DNA of 64,000 bases, taken from NCBI GenBank assembly GCA_029817715.1, contig JARUPY010000434.1, positions 2,584,001 through 2,648,000 of the forward strand, written 5' to 3'. How positions within the stretch are numbered: the stretch's first letter is position 1; each line of letters starts with the position of its first letter. The translations under genes were made by a program, and so were the position numbers. The notes under the pieces were generated by a model that worked only from the letters and a program-made list of their open reading frames with translations, made no database searches and was not told the DNA's origin. This DNA comes from Melastoma dodecandrum (taxonomy: Eukaryota; Streptophyta; Magnoliopsida; Myrtales; Melastomataceae). Positions 37,000 to 48,478 of the stretch are shown here, piece after piece.

Positions 37000-38915
37000 A
37001 ATTCTCGGGGATAGAGGATGGGAGACAAAAGGTGTGTCTGTACCGATTGAAGTCTGAAGACAAACGACGCGGGATGAACATATAATATATTCTCCTAGGC
37101 AGAATTATATTTTCTATAGTAATATTTCTAATTTTCATATCATCCTGTGTTCTTGTAAGAGGTCCGATTGGGAGTAAGGGGACGGTGGAAAATAATACTT
37201 TCAAAAAATGTGCGTTAATAATTAAATTTAAACTTTTTATTAGATAAGATTATCATCAGGAAAAATTTAATGCATGACCTAAAAAGCTATTCTGATTTTT
37301 GCATATATTTTAGCATTTTGAAATTTGTATATATTAATTAATAAAAATTCAACTTCAAAATTTAATAAAAAAAAAATTTATGATATATTTTTAAACTGTG
37401 AAGAATGAATTTTCTTAATCAATACTCATATAATTCTAAAATATATCTAGTGAAAAAGCACCAGACTTCCAAACACACAAAGTCAATTAACTTTTATAAA
37501 TCACCTTCGAATTTTTCAAAATTTAAAGTTTTCACCCTAAAAAATTTTGTTTAAAAGTTTAAGACCGAATGAAAATTTAATTCCCCTTTTATCTTTCCAC
37601 AGAGTTACCTTTCTTAGCTTGATTTGAAAAGAATATTTCTAAAAAAAAAAATAGCATGTCAATGTGGAATCTTAAAAACTCACAACTATCGGAATTAAAA
37701 TTTTGGGAAATTTAATATTTCTTTATGTTTAGTTAGGATTTGGAATTGGAATTCTTAATTACCAAATCCTTTCCCCCACCAAAAAATTATGGGAAAAGAT
37801 ATCCAAGTTAAGGATTAATTTTTTATTCTATTTTAAAAATATAATTCTTGCAATAATATTACATTAATTAAAAAATAATAAAATTATGCTTGATAAATAA
37901 TCATTAACGTCTCAAAACATTGATGATTAATTATAATTAAATAAATATGAGTTTTAAATAATAAAAATATCACATAAATTGATTTCTTAATTATAATGTT
38001 TATTATATCTCATAAAACCAATCATAAAATATTTTATTAAACACGTACGAATATCTTATTAGAAGAAAAAAAAAGCAAACAAAATCAAATAAAAAAATTG
38101 GACATGAAAGTAATATCTCATGGTATATCATTTAATATTTTAAATGTATTTCTTTTATGATATAAAAATATCAGATAATGTAAGAATATCTTATTAGGAG
38201 GAAAAAAAAAGAAAACAAAATCAAATAAAAAATTTTTCTATCTCATTAGCATTTAATATTTTAAATGTATTTCTTTTATGTTATAAAAATATAAAAGATT
38301 TCTAATATAAGTCGATCAAACGTGGATTTCCAATTTCAGAAACAAAAAAGTGTACACTTAATATAATATAAAATAAAATTAGTAAAAACCAGTTTAATTT
38401 AATTTAAAGAATAAATAATTATTTTTATAAATAATTCAGAATATTAAAAAATAGATACTTTTTGTATGTAATCACGAGTGTAATTGTTGTCAACGACTAA
38501 CACATTACAATAAAATATGAAAATAAAATATGGTCACCATAAATTAGAATAACAGAAAGAGAAGTAAGAAAACAAGACGTTTCTTCCATTGCACATAATG
38601 AGTTAAATAAAAATCAAACACCGGAATAAAAGTTCGACACCCAAAAGTCGTTTGTGGATCTGAAGGGATTGTCGTTGTCTTATTACTATAAAAAAATTCA
38701 ATTATATCTTATCTACTAAAACTGCTATTAACTATCCATAACCTCTATTGACAACCGCCTCCACCTGCTTGAAATATAAGAAAACCACCATACATGTGCG
38801 TAAATCTGAACCCCGGAATTCCTAACTGATATTCCTTGCCTCGACCGGGCTTTTGCTTCGAGACTAGATAATCATATTCTTCGATTCACTCTTGTCGATT
38901 AACTGAAAGTGTTTT
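37000..38915. other. AT-rich intergenic region with a 135-bp spaced direct duplication
   Basis: No gene was recognised. The block starting GAATATCTTATTAGAAG at 38049 recurs at 38184. Both copies end in TTTAATATTTTAAATGTATT and a TATAAAAATAT word, so about 110-120 bases are duplicated in tandem. Confidence 0.7.
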
Positions 38916-39020
38916 GTTGATGTTGACATGGCAAATAATTTTGGGCCTGGGCTTAGAACAGAAACCCAGTAATCACTCAAGTCACACTCCAAGTCGGCCC
39001 AAGATACAGTCGTCTAGGCC

Positions 39021-39161
39021 GACTCACGACGAAGTCGATTAGGTCGACCCACGACGAAGTCGATTAGGTCGACCCATGACGAAGTCGACTAAGTCGATTT
39101 ATGAACGGAATCGACTAGGTCGATTTATGAACGGAGTCGACTAGGTCGACTCACGACGAAG
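39021..39161 (+). repeat. 25-26-bp tandem repeat in the solo LTR, about 5.5 copies
   Basis: Units follow the pattern GACCCACGACGAAGTCGATT plus AGGTC, with variants GATTTATGAACGGAGTCGAC. GTCGA palindromes recur throughout and continue in diverged form to about 39295. The array lies upstream of the LTR's TATA box. Confidence 0.85.
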
Positions 39162-39473
39162 GAATATGGTAATCAAAGTCAACCAAGATGACTCAATAGT
39201 AGCTAAGTCTACTAGTAGGGTCAAGTCGACGGAATTCTGGATAAGTCGACCAAGTCGGTCGTAGTCCGTACAGATCAGTCAAGTCGACAAGGTTGGAATA
39301 AATTTATTCATTTTCAATCACGTTTGTTAAGGATCGTAACTGATCCTAATATCCAGGAACGTGATCCCATATATCAAGGAGGTTGTTGAGACACTCCCAC
39401 GATATTAGGGATCACGATCTATAGCACGATCTGCAACACGATCTATCTGTTACGTGTTAAACACGTACAAGTC

Positions 39474-39484
39474 CTCTATAAATA
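39474..39484 (+). promoter_or_regulatory. TATA box of the solo LTR
   Basis: TCTATAAATAG lies in the middle of the LTR, followed by about 470 bases with imperfect 54-57-bp repeats (39601-39770). It would drive transcription rightward, toward the 3' side of the laccase gene. Confidence 0.55.
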
Positions 39485-39959
39485 GCAGAGGAATTTTTCA
39501 AGACAAGACACGACCATACACAGCCAAAGCTCTGAAGTTTGTTCGTCAACCTTAGGAATTAGATACCTTGACCCGGTTTATAGGTCAACTCCCCTTCCAC
39601 CGACAGAGTGAGCTCGTATGGCCTTTGCCGTCAACCCCCCGCCAGCGACACCACCAACGGAGTGAGCTCGTAGGGCCTTCGTCACAGCCTCCCGCCAGCG
39701 ACCGCCACCGACGGAGCGAGCTTCCAAGGCCTTCGTCACAAGTTCTCCGCCGTCACAGGATTCCACATCGTTGTCACCACTTGCTCCATTTTCGTTTTTT
39801 TTATGGCTGTAAGCCCCTGTTCTTAATTCGTCAAGATTGTAAGACTTGCATTCTGTTTGAATAAAATTGTGCATCTTCTTACTGGCGACCACAATCCAAT
39901 TCCTGTGAGTCCTTTGCCAAATATTTCCGACGTGATCCGTTCTATACGCGAACAGTTGA

Positions 39960-40373
39960 TAAACCCATCTTTAGATTAAATCACATGGGCTCGAGTCCGT
40001 GAGGCCCGAATCAGTTCACCGCGTAAAAAGTAAATTAATATTTTGAAGCTGGTTTACAATATGAAACTCATTTGGTCAAACCATCATGCAGAAGGAAGCG
40101 GAAGAATTGCAGGAAGAACCCGACACATGTACAATTGCAGCTTTCCTTTTTATTATTATCATCAGGTCAATCAGGCAAATCTCAATTTGGATGCCTTTTT
40201 AATGTATTTCACCTTCCTTTATCGCACCACTTGAAAAGAATAATATATAATAAGTAGAAACATTTGGCCACAATCATCATCGCCATGAAGATATCCGTGA
40301 AAAAAAAAAAAGAAAATTAGAAGAGATATGACTTGGGAGTGGGAGGATAGAGGATAGGATAGTATAGAAAGGG
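39960..40373. other. 3' flank of the laccase gene
   Basis: Non-coding. It should contain the laccase 3' UTR at its right side. No terminator-like element can be assigned with confidence. Confidence 0.5.
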
Positions 40374-42487
40374 TTAACAAGGTGGGAGATCTTGAGGAGG
40401 TGGGAGGAGTGTAAAATCAGGGGAAGGCCCGTCTTCAACCACGAACGCAGTCTTTAGTCCCCAACCGGTGTGCAGCTCCAGATGACAGTGCATGAACCAG
40501 ACCCCTTTTTCATTCCCAAAGAAGATCAAAAGTCAGTCATCCTTTTATTTTTTTCTAACAACCATATTATTTTAAATATATAATACCTGGATTATCAGCT
40601 CGGAAGCGGATGGCTGTCCAACCCCCTGTGGGGACTCCCACCGTGTTCCTCTCCATGGGATCAACCAGGTTATACTTGGCCGGGTCCTTTGCCCGATCAT
40701 AATTCCCTACTCCTGTCCCCACTACGAAGAAGTTATACCCGTGGAGATGGAATGGATGGGATTCCACCGTCAACAGGTTCGTGTCCTGCAGGACCAGCTC
40801 CACCGTGGAGTTGAAAGCCAGCTTGCTCACCCTGGTTCCCCTCGACGTCCTCAGGTTCGCCGTGAGCGACGCTCCTGTGTAGTTGAACGGGGTCGTTGGC
40901 CTGTCGGGGAAATCTGTTGTGAACACCCCCGGCGTGTTAAAGTAGTGTGCCTGAAGGAGCCCAACCTGCGGCATCACGAACGATATATTGTTGAGGGACG
41001 CGAGAAGGCGGGTGCCATTGATGCAGGTCGGGCACACGTCTTGCCCGAGGCCAATCGTGTAAAACAATTTCCGGTCGACCGTCAAGGGGACGTTTGCCGG
41101 GAACTGTGGTGTGTTCAGGCTGCGGAGGTTCCTGTTGTAGGCCAAAGCAAACACTGTGTCATTCGGCATGGGCAGCTGCGGGAGGCTTGGGATGATGGTG
41201 TTTGGGATCCCTTTATACTGAAGAATGGCAGTTGCCGTCTTGTTGTCGATGGGTATCGGGACGTCCATGAAAGGCCTTGTTGCCATGAAATATCTCCCCG
41301 GCACCCGGTCAGTTCTGACGAGGACGTTCGTTGTCTGACCCGGAGCTATAAGTATAGCTTCTGTGGTGAACGGCTTGGTGTAGACGGCGTCGACCTCCAC
41401 AACCGTCAGTTTATGACCAGAAATAGCAAAAAAAAGTTCATCGTTGAGTGCAGCGTTGATGATCCGCAGAAGGTATGTCTTCCCCGACTCAACTTCCATG
41501 GCGAATGTGTCTGCAATTCATCAACAAAGTGAGTCAGAGGGTCGAATTGATCAAGTTGGCAAGCTCAGGCTGCTAGAATCGCATACGCTTCTCCGAGCAT
41601 GGGAAGAGGGGCCCAGGTTTCCCATTGATCGTATGAGCGTCCGACATGTTTGGCGGCAAACCCAGTTGGTTCCCCTGCTTCTCGACTTGTTCCACGTCAG
41701 AATTCCACCATTCCCCTGATTCACCGCAGAGGAAGAAGATTCTGTGTGAGGCCGTAACTGTAACCAACAACACACGAGAAATTTGGATGCTTTGTTTCCG
41801 AGTCCAAACCTAAGAGTATGTTGAATTCTTGGTATGGCTGGGGGAACGGAAACAGCGTCCCCTGCTTTGGCATGACGACGAAGGCGCCATACACGGTGGC
41901 CCTTAGCCAGAGTATGTGTGCATGCCACCACAATGTGCCCCTTTGCCCCGTCACGTTGAAGTCGTACACATAACTATTGCCAGTCTGAATCGGACACTGA
42001 GTGATATACGCAGGTCCATCAACCCAGCCATTTCGGAACTGCTTCAGTCCATGCCTACGATATGAAAGGAGTCGGATCAAGTGCCGGATTAATTAAGTGT
42101 CATCTAAGAATAATTAACCATCATCCGGTTACCAGTGGATTGACATGTTGTACTGCGCGTGGTTAGTCACGTTGATCATGACCCTATCGCCTTCCCTGAC
42201 ATATACGGTTGGACCAGGGAACATATTGTTCACCGTCACGATTGGCTTAGCATGACATAACCTGCTAACGTTCTTAACTTGAATCTGCGAAAAAAAATCG
42301 ATTCAAACACGAGTTTTGTTAATTATTAACCAGTGAAATCTCAAAAGAGCATTGGAACAAAAGATGGAAGACAAATCGAAGCAAGCAAACGCACATCAAA
42401 TTGGTACTTCTTTAGGGCCGCTTCAGATGGGAAAACAGAACAACCCAATAACCCAAGAAACAGAATGATCATCGCTCTATGCAACAT
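40374..42487 (-). CDS. Laccase (multicopper oxidase), secreted
   Basis: CDS is complement(40374-40504, 40587-41510, 41587-41715, 41810-42054, 42133-42284, 42395-42487): six exons with introns of 76-110 bp, all GT-AG, giving 557 residues. The first ATG opens a signal peptide ([20 protein letters not shown], then SEA). All four copper motifs are intact: H81-W-H-G (split by intron 2), WWHAH at 124-128 followed by [17 protein letters not shown] at 458-463, and [12 protein letters not shown] from 520. The protein ends DLPPC, typical of plant laccases. Many N-glycosylation sites (NVT, NMS, NIS, NST) fit an apoplastic enzyme. It oxidises phenolics with reduction of O2 to water, as in lignin or flavonoid polymerisation. 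Clade membership was not resolved. A 263-residue antisense frame is a shadow. Confidence 0.96.
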
Positions 42488-42599
42488 CTTCCTGTTGATT
42501 TAGAAAGATAAAAGGATTAAAACTGTAAGATGCCTGGAACCCAAATATGGTAGGGTTGAAGAGAACAACATGTAAGAATATGGAAGACCAACTTTAGTC

Positions 42600-42607
42600 T
42601 TATATAA
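42600..42607 (-). promoter_or_regulatory. TATA box of the laccase gene
   Basis: On the minus strand the sequence reads CATTATATAAG at 42599-42609, about 113 bases upstream of the start codon and well placed for a short 5' UTR. Confidence 0.6.
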
Positions 42608-42660
42608 TGAGATGATGAGTTTCTAGTAAAATTAAAATAAATGATAAAAAAAAAGTGAGG

Positions 42661-43660
42661 GGGAGGGGGGGGGGGGAAGCCGATGTGTTTGTTAGGAATT
42701 GGAGTTGGTATTTTCTCCTCTCTGCTGGAGTGGCGTGATTAGGTAGAAACTGAAATCGAACGGAGAAGGGAATGCAAAAAAAGATACGAAATCTTGTAAG
42801 CAAAGATAAGGACCTTCCCCCTAATTCAGTTCCGCTATCTACCAATATCAATCGAATTTTGATCCAGATGTCTCTGTTGTTTGGACCATTTTTACGAGAA
42901 TGTTCATCACATGAGTATATTGACAGTTTTCATTTAGTATAATCGGGGAAAAGGAGGGGGGTGGATTGTACTTTAGGCATGAGAGCGAGAGGAACATTGT
43001 GCCAACTTTTCTCCAATCTTTTTAACTGGTGAGACTTTGCCTTAAAGAAATGGGTAGTAATGAGAAAACCTAGTGCCGAATAGTTTTGTTCCTAATTAGT
43101 GTTTCGTAATATTTCATATTTTAAGATAATTACTTTCGAAATTCCTGAAATAATGTCTTAAACTCATCTTTTATAAAGCCAACTTGCTTCATAAGAAACT
43201 CGAATTTTTAAAAGCCGAGTTGGAAAGACTTAAAGTTTTTGAAATAGTAAAACTTGAGTTGGCCTCGTGTTAGTTCTCGAAAAACTCAGTTTTTTAAAAA
43301 CCGTGTTCGAGACACTTTGAAAATGAATTCAACTTTTATAAAGTCGACTTCAGGACATTATTTTAAGAATTTCAAAAGTGAGACCCTTAAAATGCAAAAT
43401 ATTTTTACGACCAAAACTAACTAATAACAAAGTTATGGTATTCAAAAACACATATGCACTTGTCCATTGGAGCATTTTGTGAGTTTGAATTGCTTCCCAA
43501 TTCCCCAGCGTTCAGAGCCTGGTTATTAGTAATTCCGCCCGATCTCAGTTAGATTGCCGGACGAGGCTAAAGTCTTGTTCATGGGACGTTTTGTGAATAT
43601 ACAAAAAAATTAAATACTATTTATTATATTTATACAAAACAATGTTTAACATTTTGACAT
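42661..43660. other. Laccase upstream region, no gene
   Basis: Starts with a G-rich run (about 42658-42676). Between about 43100 and 43400 short words such as CTCGAATTTTTAAAAG and AAGTCGACTT recur in both orientations, suggesting an old palindromic insertion. No coding signal was seen. Confidence 0.5.
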
Positions 43661-43670
43661 TTCAAGTCCC

Positions 43671-44763
43671 GTTTCGTAACGGACCGATGGACTTCGTATT
43701 TCCTTCGTACATTTGAACACGCTTTTAATAAATATCATTAATGAGCTTAGTAAAAATTACGAAATATGTAGTGAAATTTTTGTACAAAACAGTGGTAGTA
43801 CTTCGCAATGGGCCAATTGTTTTCGTACTTTCTTGATAGGCTTTTATAAAATCTGGATAATTGGTTCAGTAAAATTTACAAAAAATGAATAAAAAAATTT
43901 GCGTAATGTACTAAAAATTATGTTGCTTTCCTAATGAATAGTAAGTAATGCTTTCTTCCATTTTAATGATAGTCGGGAATTTATTTTAATTTCGAAAATA
44001 ATACCCTTAAATCGAAACTTATGAGTTCGACTTTGCCCATGATGAAAGACGAATTCGACTTTCAAAAATCCCCCCCGAAGAAGTGGAACTTTATAAGTTC
44101 AACTTCCCTTTTCTTATTTATTTTTTTGAAAGTCAAACTTAGATTTTTTGAAAGTCGAATTTATAAAATTTCGAAAATTTCGAAATTATCTACGTTGTTT
44201 TGCAAATTGCTTTCCCAACTCACAATATTTGGGAAGATAACTCCCTGGTGCTTTTACCATACTAGCCATTTTCGTCTTTGTTATGAAGTTAGGTTCTGAA
44301 ATCATTGTTTAAATGGGTAATATCATAAAAATGATAGGGTATTTAGGTTCGGAGTTAGGTTCGAAAACCACTGTTTAAATTTCTAATGTATAAAACTATT
44401 ATGTCATCATTACAAAATATCTTCGTGAAATACCGATTACTTTCGCACATTTTTACGAGCTACATGTCCCAATTTTAGTTTGGGAAGCGACACAATGTTT
44501 CGTACATTGCAAAAATTTTACTATTCATTTTTCATAAATTTTACTATGCCCATTAACAAAATTTAATCAAACTTGTATAAATGTGTGAAGGAAGTATGAA
44601 TCCCATCGACCCGTTACGAAACACTTCCACTTTTTCATACGTTACGAAAATTTCACTTTTCATATTTTGTAATTTTTACTAAATCCATTATCGACATTTA
44701 GTAATAGCTTATACAAATATATAAAAGAAGTACGGAACTCATCCGCCCGTTACGAAACATGAC
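43671..44763. mobile_element. Palindromic element with CGTTACGAAAC-containing ends
   Basis: The left end has GTTTCGTAACGGACCGATGG, then CTTCGTATTTCCTTCGTAC. The right end reverse-complements to GTTTCGTAACGGGCGGATGA, then a related CGTACTTCTTTTATA stretch. The right arm contains two direct copies of this unit (about 44500-44635 and 44640-44763), each with a trailing TTTTACTAA-CCCATTA word. Inverted arms, internal direct subrepeats and no ORF suggest a foldback-like non-autonomous DNA element. I could not find a clear target duplication, so the limits are approximate. Confidence 0.5.
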
Positions 44764-44887
44764 CCTAAATGCACGAAAAATTAAACATCGAGACCCCTTC
44801 CATGATCGCCGAAGAATAAAATAGTTTCACCTTTGTTTTGCTTGCAAGTTTGTACATGACATTGTCACGGAATTGCAAGGACAACAA

Positions 44888-44911
44888 CCCCCCCCCCCCC
44901 CCCCCCCCCCC
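44888..44911. repeat. Poly-C run (24 bp)
   Basis: Twenty-four C in a row in a non-coding spacer (44764-45263) that otherwise shows no features. Confidence 0.95.
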
Positions 44912-45272
44912 TTCGGTCACCACAGGACAATATCCTGTCCCAAAAATAAATAAAATAAGAGGTAACCGCATTTCCACGATTAACTAAATTTAATAAAAAA
45001 AAGATAGGTTTAAAATTAGGTAAGACAGATCTCCTATAATAATATGGAATATAATTTATGTTTGTTAGTTCTTAATATTTGAAACCTAGAATCAATTTTT
45101 GTGATAAGGAGGACTTTACTTGGAACCTTCCTGGTAGGTTGATTCTAGTATCGGTTTTGGTTCCAACTCATTACTTTTCTTTTAATTAAGAAAAATTAAT
45201 TTTATGCGTTACATAATAATAAAAAATAACAATTAAAATAAAATATAAATTTTCTTTTTTGCATTTCACTCA

Positions 45273-46554
45273 GGAAGCTGCTACCGTCCCACCCATGGGA
45301 GATGCCGCTCCCGTTACTAAATTTTGTCACTTTTTAGTCACGTAATACTGAACAGTACCATTAATTAGTAAAAGCTTAGTAACGGGCCCGTGAGCTTAGT
45401 AAAACATTAGTACGAATATATGGAATTTTACTAAATTATGCTAATGGGTCGATAAAATGTACAAAAATATGTCTAATAATTTACTAAACAATGTTATGTA
45501 CTAAATCTAACTTGTAAAGTCGTTGTACATTTTACTAAGCACTTTATGGGGAGTTTAGTAATTATTTACTAAATGTTTTAGTAATTTCTTAGTAAATTAC
45601 TAAACAATACCGTGACTTAGTAAGTTTTTTTTGATAAATTGGCTTAGTAAGTTGTCTTTTGCATAAACAGTAATAGGCATTGTACATTTTACTAATCAAT
45701 TACTAATAGGTTTAATACTATCTATTAAATTGTTCATAAATTACTAAATAGTAACGGAGCTTAGTAAATTACCAAGCACTTTACGAGAAATTTAGTAATT
45801 ATTTACTAAATTTTTTAGTAATTCCTTAGTAAATTACTAAACGATACCGTGGCTTAGTAAAAGCTCATTGGACTTAGTAAATTGTCTATTGTGTAAACAG
45901 TAATGTGCGTTGTACATTTTACTAATCAATTACTATAGGTTTAGTATTATTTTACTAATTGAGTTAGTAAATTACTAAATAGTAACGGAGCTCGGTAAAT
46001 TACCAAGCACTTTACGGAAATTTTAGTAAATTATTTATTAAATTTATTAATAATTCTTTAGTAAGTTACTAAATATTACCGTGGCTTAGTAAAAACCCAT
46101 TGAGCTTAGTAAATTGTCACTTGTGTAAACATTAATGGGCGTTGTACATTTTACTAATCAATTACTAATAAGTTTAGTACTATTTTACTAAATGAGTTAA
46201 TAAACTATGATAATTTACTAAGCTCTGCTACTGTTTAGTAATATATTAACAATTTACTAACTCATTTAGTAAAATAGTACTAAACCTATTAGTAATTGAT
46301 TAGTAAAATGTACAATGACTTTACAGGTTAAATTTAGTACATAACAAACTAGACATACTTTTATACATTTTACCGGTCCATTAGCGTAATTTAGTAAAAG
46401 TCCATACATTCGTACTAATGTTTTATTAAGCTCACGGGCCCGTTATTAAGCTTTTACTAATTAATGGTACCGTTTAGTATTACATTACTAAAAAAACGAC
46501 AAAATTTAGTAACGGGAGCGGCATCTCCCGCGGGGTGGGACGGTATCGGCTTCG
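45273..46554. mobile_element. Mutator-like foldback element (1282 bp) with long terminal inverted repeats
   Basis: The left end (GGAAGCTGCTACCGTCCCAC) and right end (reverse complement CGAAGCCGATACCGTCCCAC) pair. Pairing continues with gaps for roughly 200 bases inward, through GGGAGATGCCGCTCCCGTTA. The flanks are TTTCACTCA (45264-45272) and TTTCGCTCA (46555-46563), a 9-bp duplication with one mismatch, as expected for Mutator-like elements. The core holds tandem copies of a unit of about 230 bp starting AAGCACTTTA at 45538, 45774 and 46005. Its text is dominated by TTAGTAAATTACTAA palindromes. No ORF and no transposase were seen. Confidence 0.72.
45538..46230 (+). repeat. About 230-bp tandem repeat, three copies, inside the foldback element
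   Basis: Copies start at 45538, 45774 and 46005. They share AAGCACTTTA, TTAGTAATTATTTACTAAAT, a TGTAAACAGTAATG-like word and GTACATTTTACTAATCAATT in the same order. The last copy runs into the right inverted arm. Confidence 0.75.
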
Positions 46555-47047
46555 TTTCGCTCATTGTTTATTAGGTTCCTAACTTGTTAGACCGATTCCA
46601 AGGTAGTTCTAGAGTTTATCAATTGGTTGGGTGTATACCCTTTTACGCATGCTCACTCTAATAGGGAATAATATTTAAGAAAAGACGCAAGCACTAATTC
46701 TACCAAGAAATGGATGATCTATTATAAGTTTAGGAAAGAATAAAAAAAAATTACTTTTGATGTGGGATGGATACATTAATTGGAATTCCTATGGCCTTGA
46801 TCAATGTGCCGGCGTGTAATTTGGATCCATAAACATCTGAATAACCACCATCCACGTATTGGGAAAAATACATTGGAAGAACCCAAAAAATATAAATTCA
46901 CATTTATATTGGAATATACAGCAAACCCAGGAAGGTCGCCGGGGATGAGCAAAACCTTTAAAATTTTCCGAAATTTGCGCTCACGGACCAACATCATGCC
47001 TAAAGTCTTTCCATTCATTCCTATTCGGCGAAATATATGTTTATGGT

Positions 47048-47592
47048 CTCAACTTTGAGCTAACTTTCTGTTTTGTCATTATTTTAATTTGTTATATAAT
47101 TTTATCACAAACTCTCGCTTTCATGTTAAGTTTGGCTAATCTTGAATTTTTTCTAACGAAAGCCAAACAAAGTCTTAATATAGTCTGACCCGTGTCTTAT
47201 AATAGTGGAGTTCCAACCTCTCATTCATTCGTCTCATAATTCACTTTACCTATAGCAATGACCACCCAATAGAGCAATCATCCGATCTTCATCAATTTTG
47301 TGTATTTTTTACTGCATCAGCAACTATTGTCCAACTTCGGCTTCCAACTCACTTGATCTGACCATCGAAATTTTAAAATAAAATAACATATAAGAGGTTT
47401 CAATATTATTTATCATTTTTAAATTTTTTTTCTTTTTTAGTCAATAAATGAAAATTGTGTCTTAAGGCCTGTTTGGTTTTCATGCGACAAAATTCAAGAT
47501 TGGCCAAAATCAAAATAGAAACAAAAGTTGGTGACAAAATTATATAACAAACTAAATAAATGACAAAACATAAAGTTGGCTCAAAGTTAAGG
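47048..47592. repeat. Inverted pair of about 130-bp MITE-like arms
   Basis: 47048-47176 and 47464-47592 are inverted copies of each other. Shared words include AACTTTGAGC, TTTGTTATATAATTTT and AATCTTGAATTTT. The facing ends read CCAAACAAAGTCTTAA and TTAAGGCCTGTTTGG, i.e. PIF/Harbinger-style TGTTTGG ends next to TTA. They point toward each other across about 290 bases, so they look like two half elements and not one intact MITE. Confidence 0.55.
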
Positions 47593-47687
47593 TCAAAAAT
47601 CGATATTTTGCCTTTCTATTTTAGATACATGCTACATCCCGTCTGTGTTGTGGCTTTTAAAATTATTGACTACTTATGTACTTCACA

Positions 47688-47732
47688 CTACCTTCTCAAA
47701 AAATCGGAAGATCTTTCTTTCCCTGAAGTGGG
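47688..47732 (-). pseudogene. Detached last 14 codons of the U-box/ARM gene
   Basis: Reading leftward from the target duplication, the frame of the U-box gene continues as TSGKERSSDFLRR and a TAG stop (47688-47690). It is separated from the rest of the gene (60131 onward) by the 12.4-kb gypsy element. The duplicated GTGGG (47728-47732 and 60131-60135) lets the two parts be joined in frame. Confidence 0.8.
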
Positions 47733-48478
47733 TGTTCGCTCCGGAAGTGATCGCGGACAAGCCGAATCCAAATACGTCGGAGATCTCTGGCAGTACGGGC
47801 GAACTAGTGCCCGGAGGTTTGTTGTACTTGTGTGTGTGGTCGTCGTACGAAATGAAAGAAGAGAAAGAGGGAGAAGACAGCGGACGAACACCCTTAAGCA
47901 GCAGCACTTACGGATGCCATCGACGATGCCTTCGGAGGGAAGTAGGAACGTAGGAGCACAAAGAGAGCTTGAACGCTGGAATGCTTGAAAAGATAAATTG
48001 ATAATATGTCCGTCTGTAGAGATGTGTTTTTGTACAATGCCTAAGAACAAGTATTTATACTAAGCTAGACCTATGTATATATGGTAATGTAACATTGCAC
48101 ATATATTACGCTTCCTTTACTGTCGGTCTCCATGGAATATCTCCTTTTTATATGAGCAATCTTGGCAACAATCTCCTTCCGAATCCTGGGATCGTCTGGA
48201 ATCTTCCTTAACAACCAAGTTGATCAACCGCATTTCCCATTGGCCTTCACCGTAGAGTTTCCTCGCTCGCCCAGCTGACTGTCGCTTGTCGCGCTGACCA
48301 TGTCACCCGTCGCCTGGTAACCCTGTCGTTTGGTGACTGCTTCGCCCAGCAAGCCTTCGCCTGATGTGTTTCCGTGGTCATCTCCTTACTGGATTTCCTG
48401 CTCCTTGGGCATGTGTTCTGAACCGTTGATCCACTAATAAGGCCAAGATCTGTGGCCCAGAATTTCTGTTGTTAAACA
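47733..48478 (-). repeat. 3' LTR of the Tat element
   Basis: 746 bp, collinear with the 5' LTR except for a longer variable segment next to its left end (47739-47775). Its TATA-like TATAAATAC (minus strand) lies at 48051-48060. Confidence 0.9.

Larger units (their letters stand above)
38921..39954 (+). mobile_element. Solo LTR (1034 bp) with 5-bp target duplication
   Basis: Starts TGTTGACATGG and ends CTATACGCGAACA. GTTGA flanks it on both sides (38916-38920 and 39955-39959). No internal retrotransposon sequence is attached, so this is a solo LTR left by LTR-LTR recombination. A promoter-like TATA box lies at about 39474-39484. The family is not recognised, but TG...CA ends with a 5-bp duplication suit an LTR retrotransposon. 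Confidence 0.82.

Noticed and set aside
40741..41532. 263-residue open frame on the plus strand
   Set aside because: It is the antisense of the large laccase exon.
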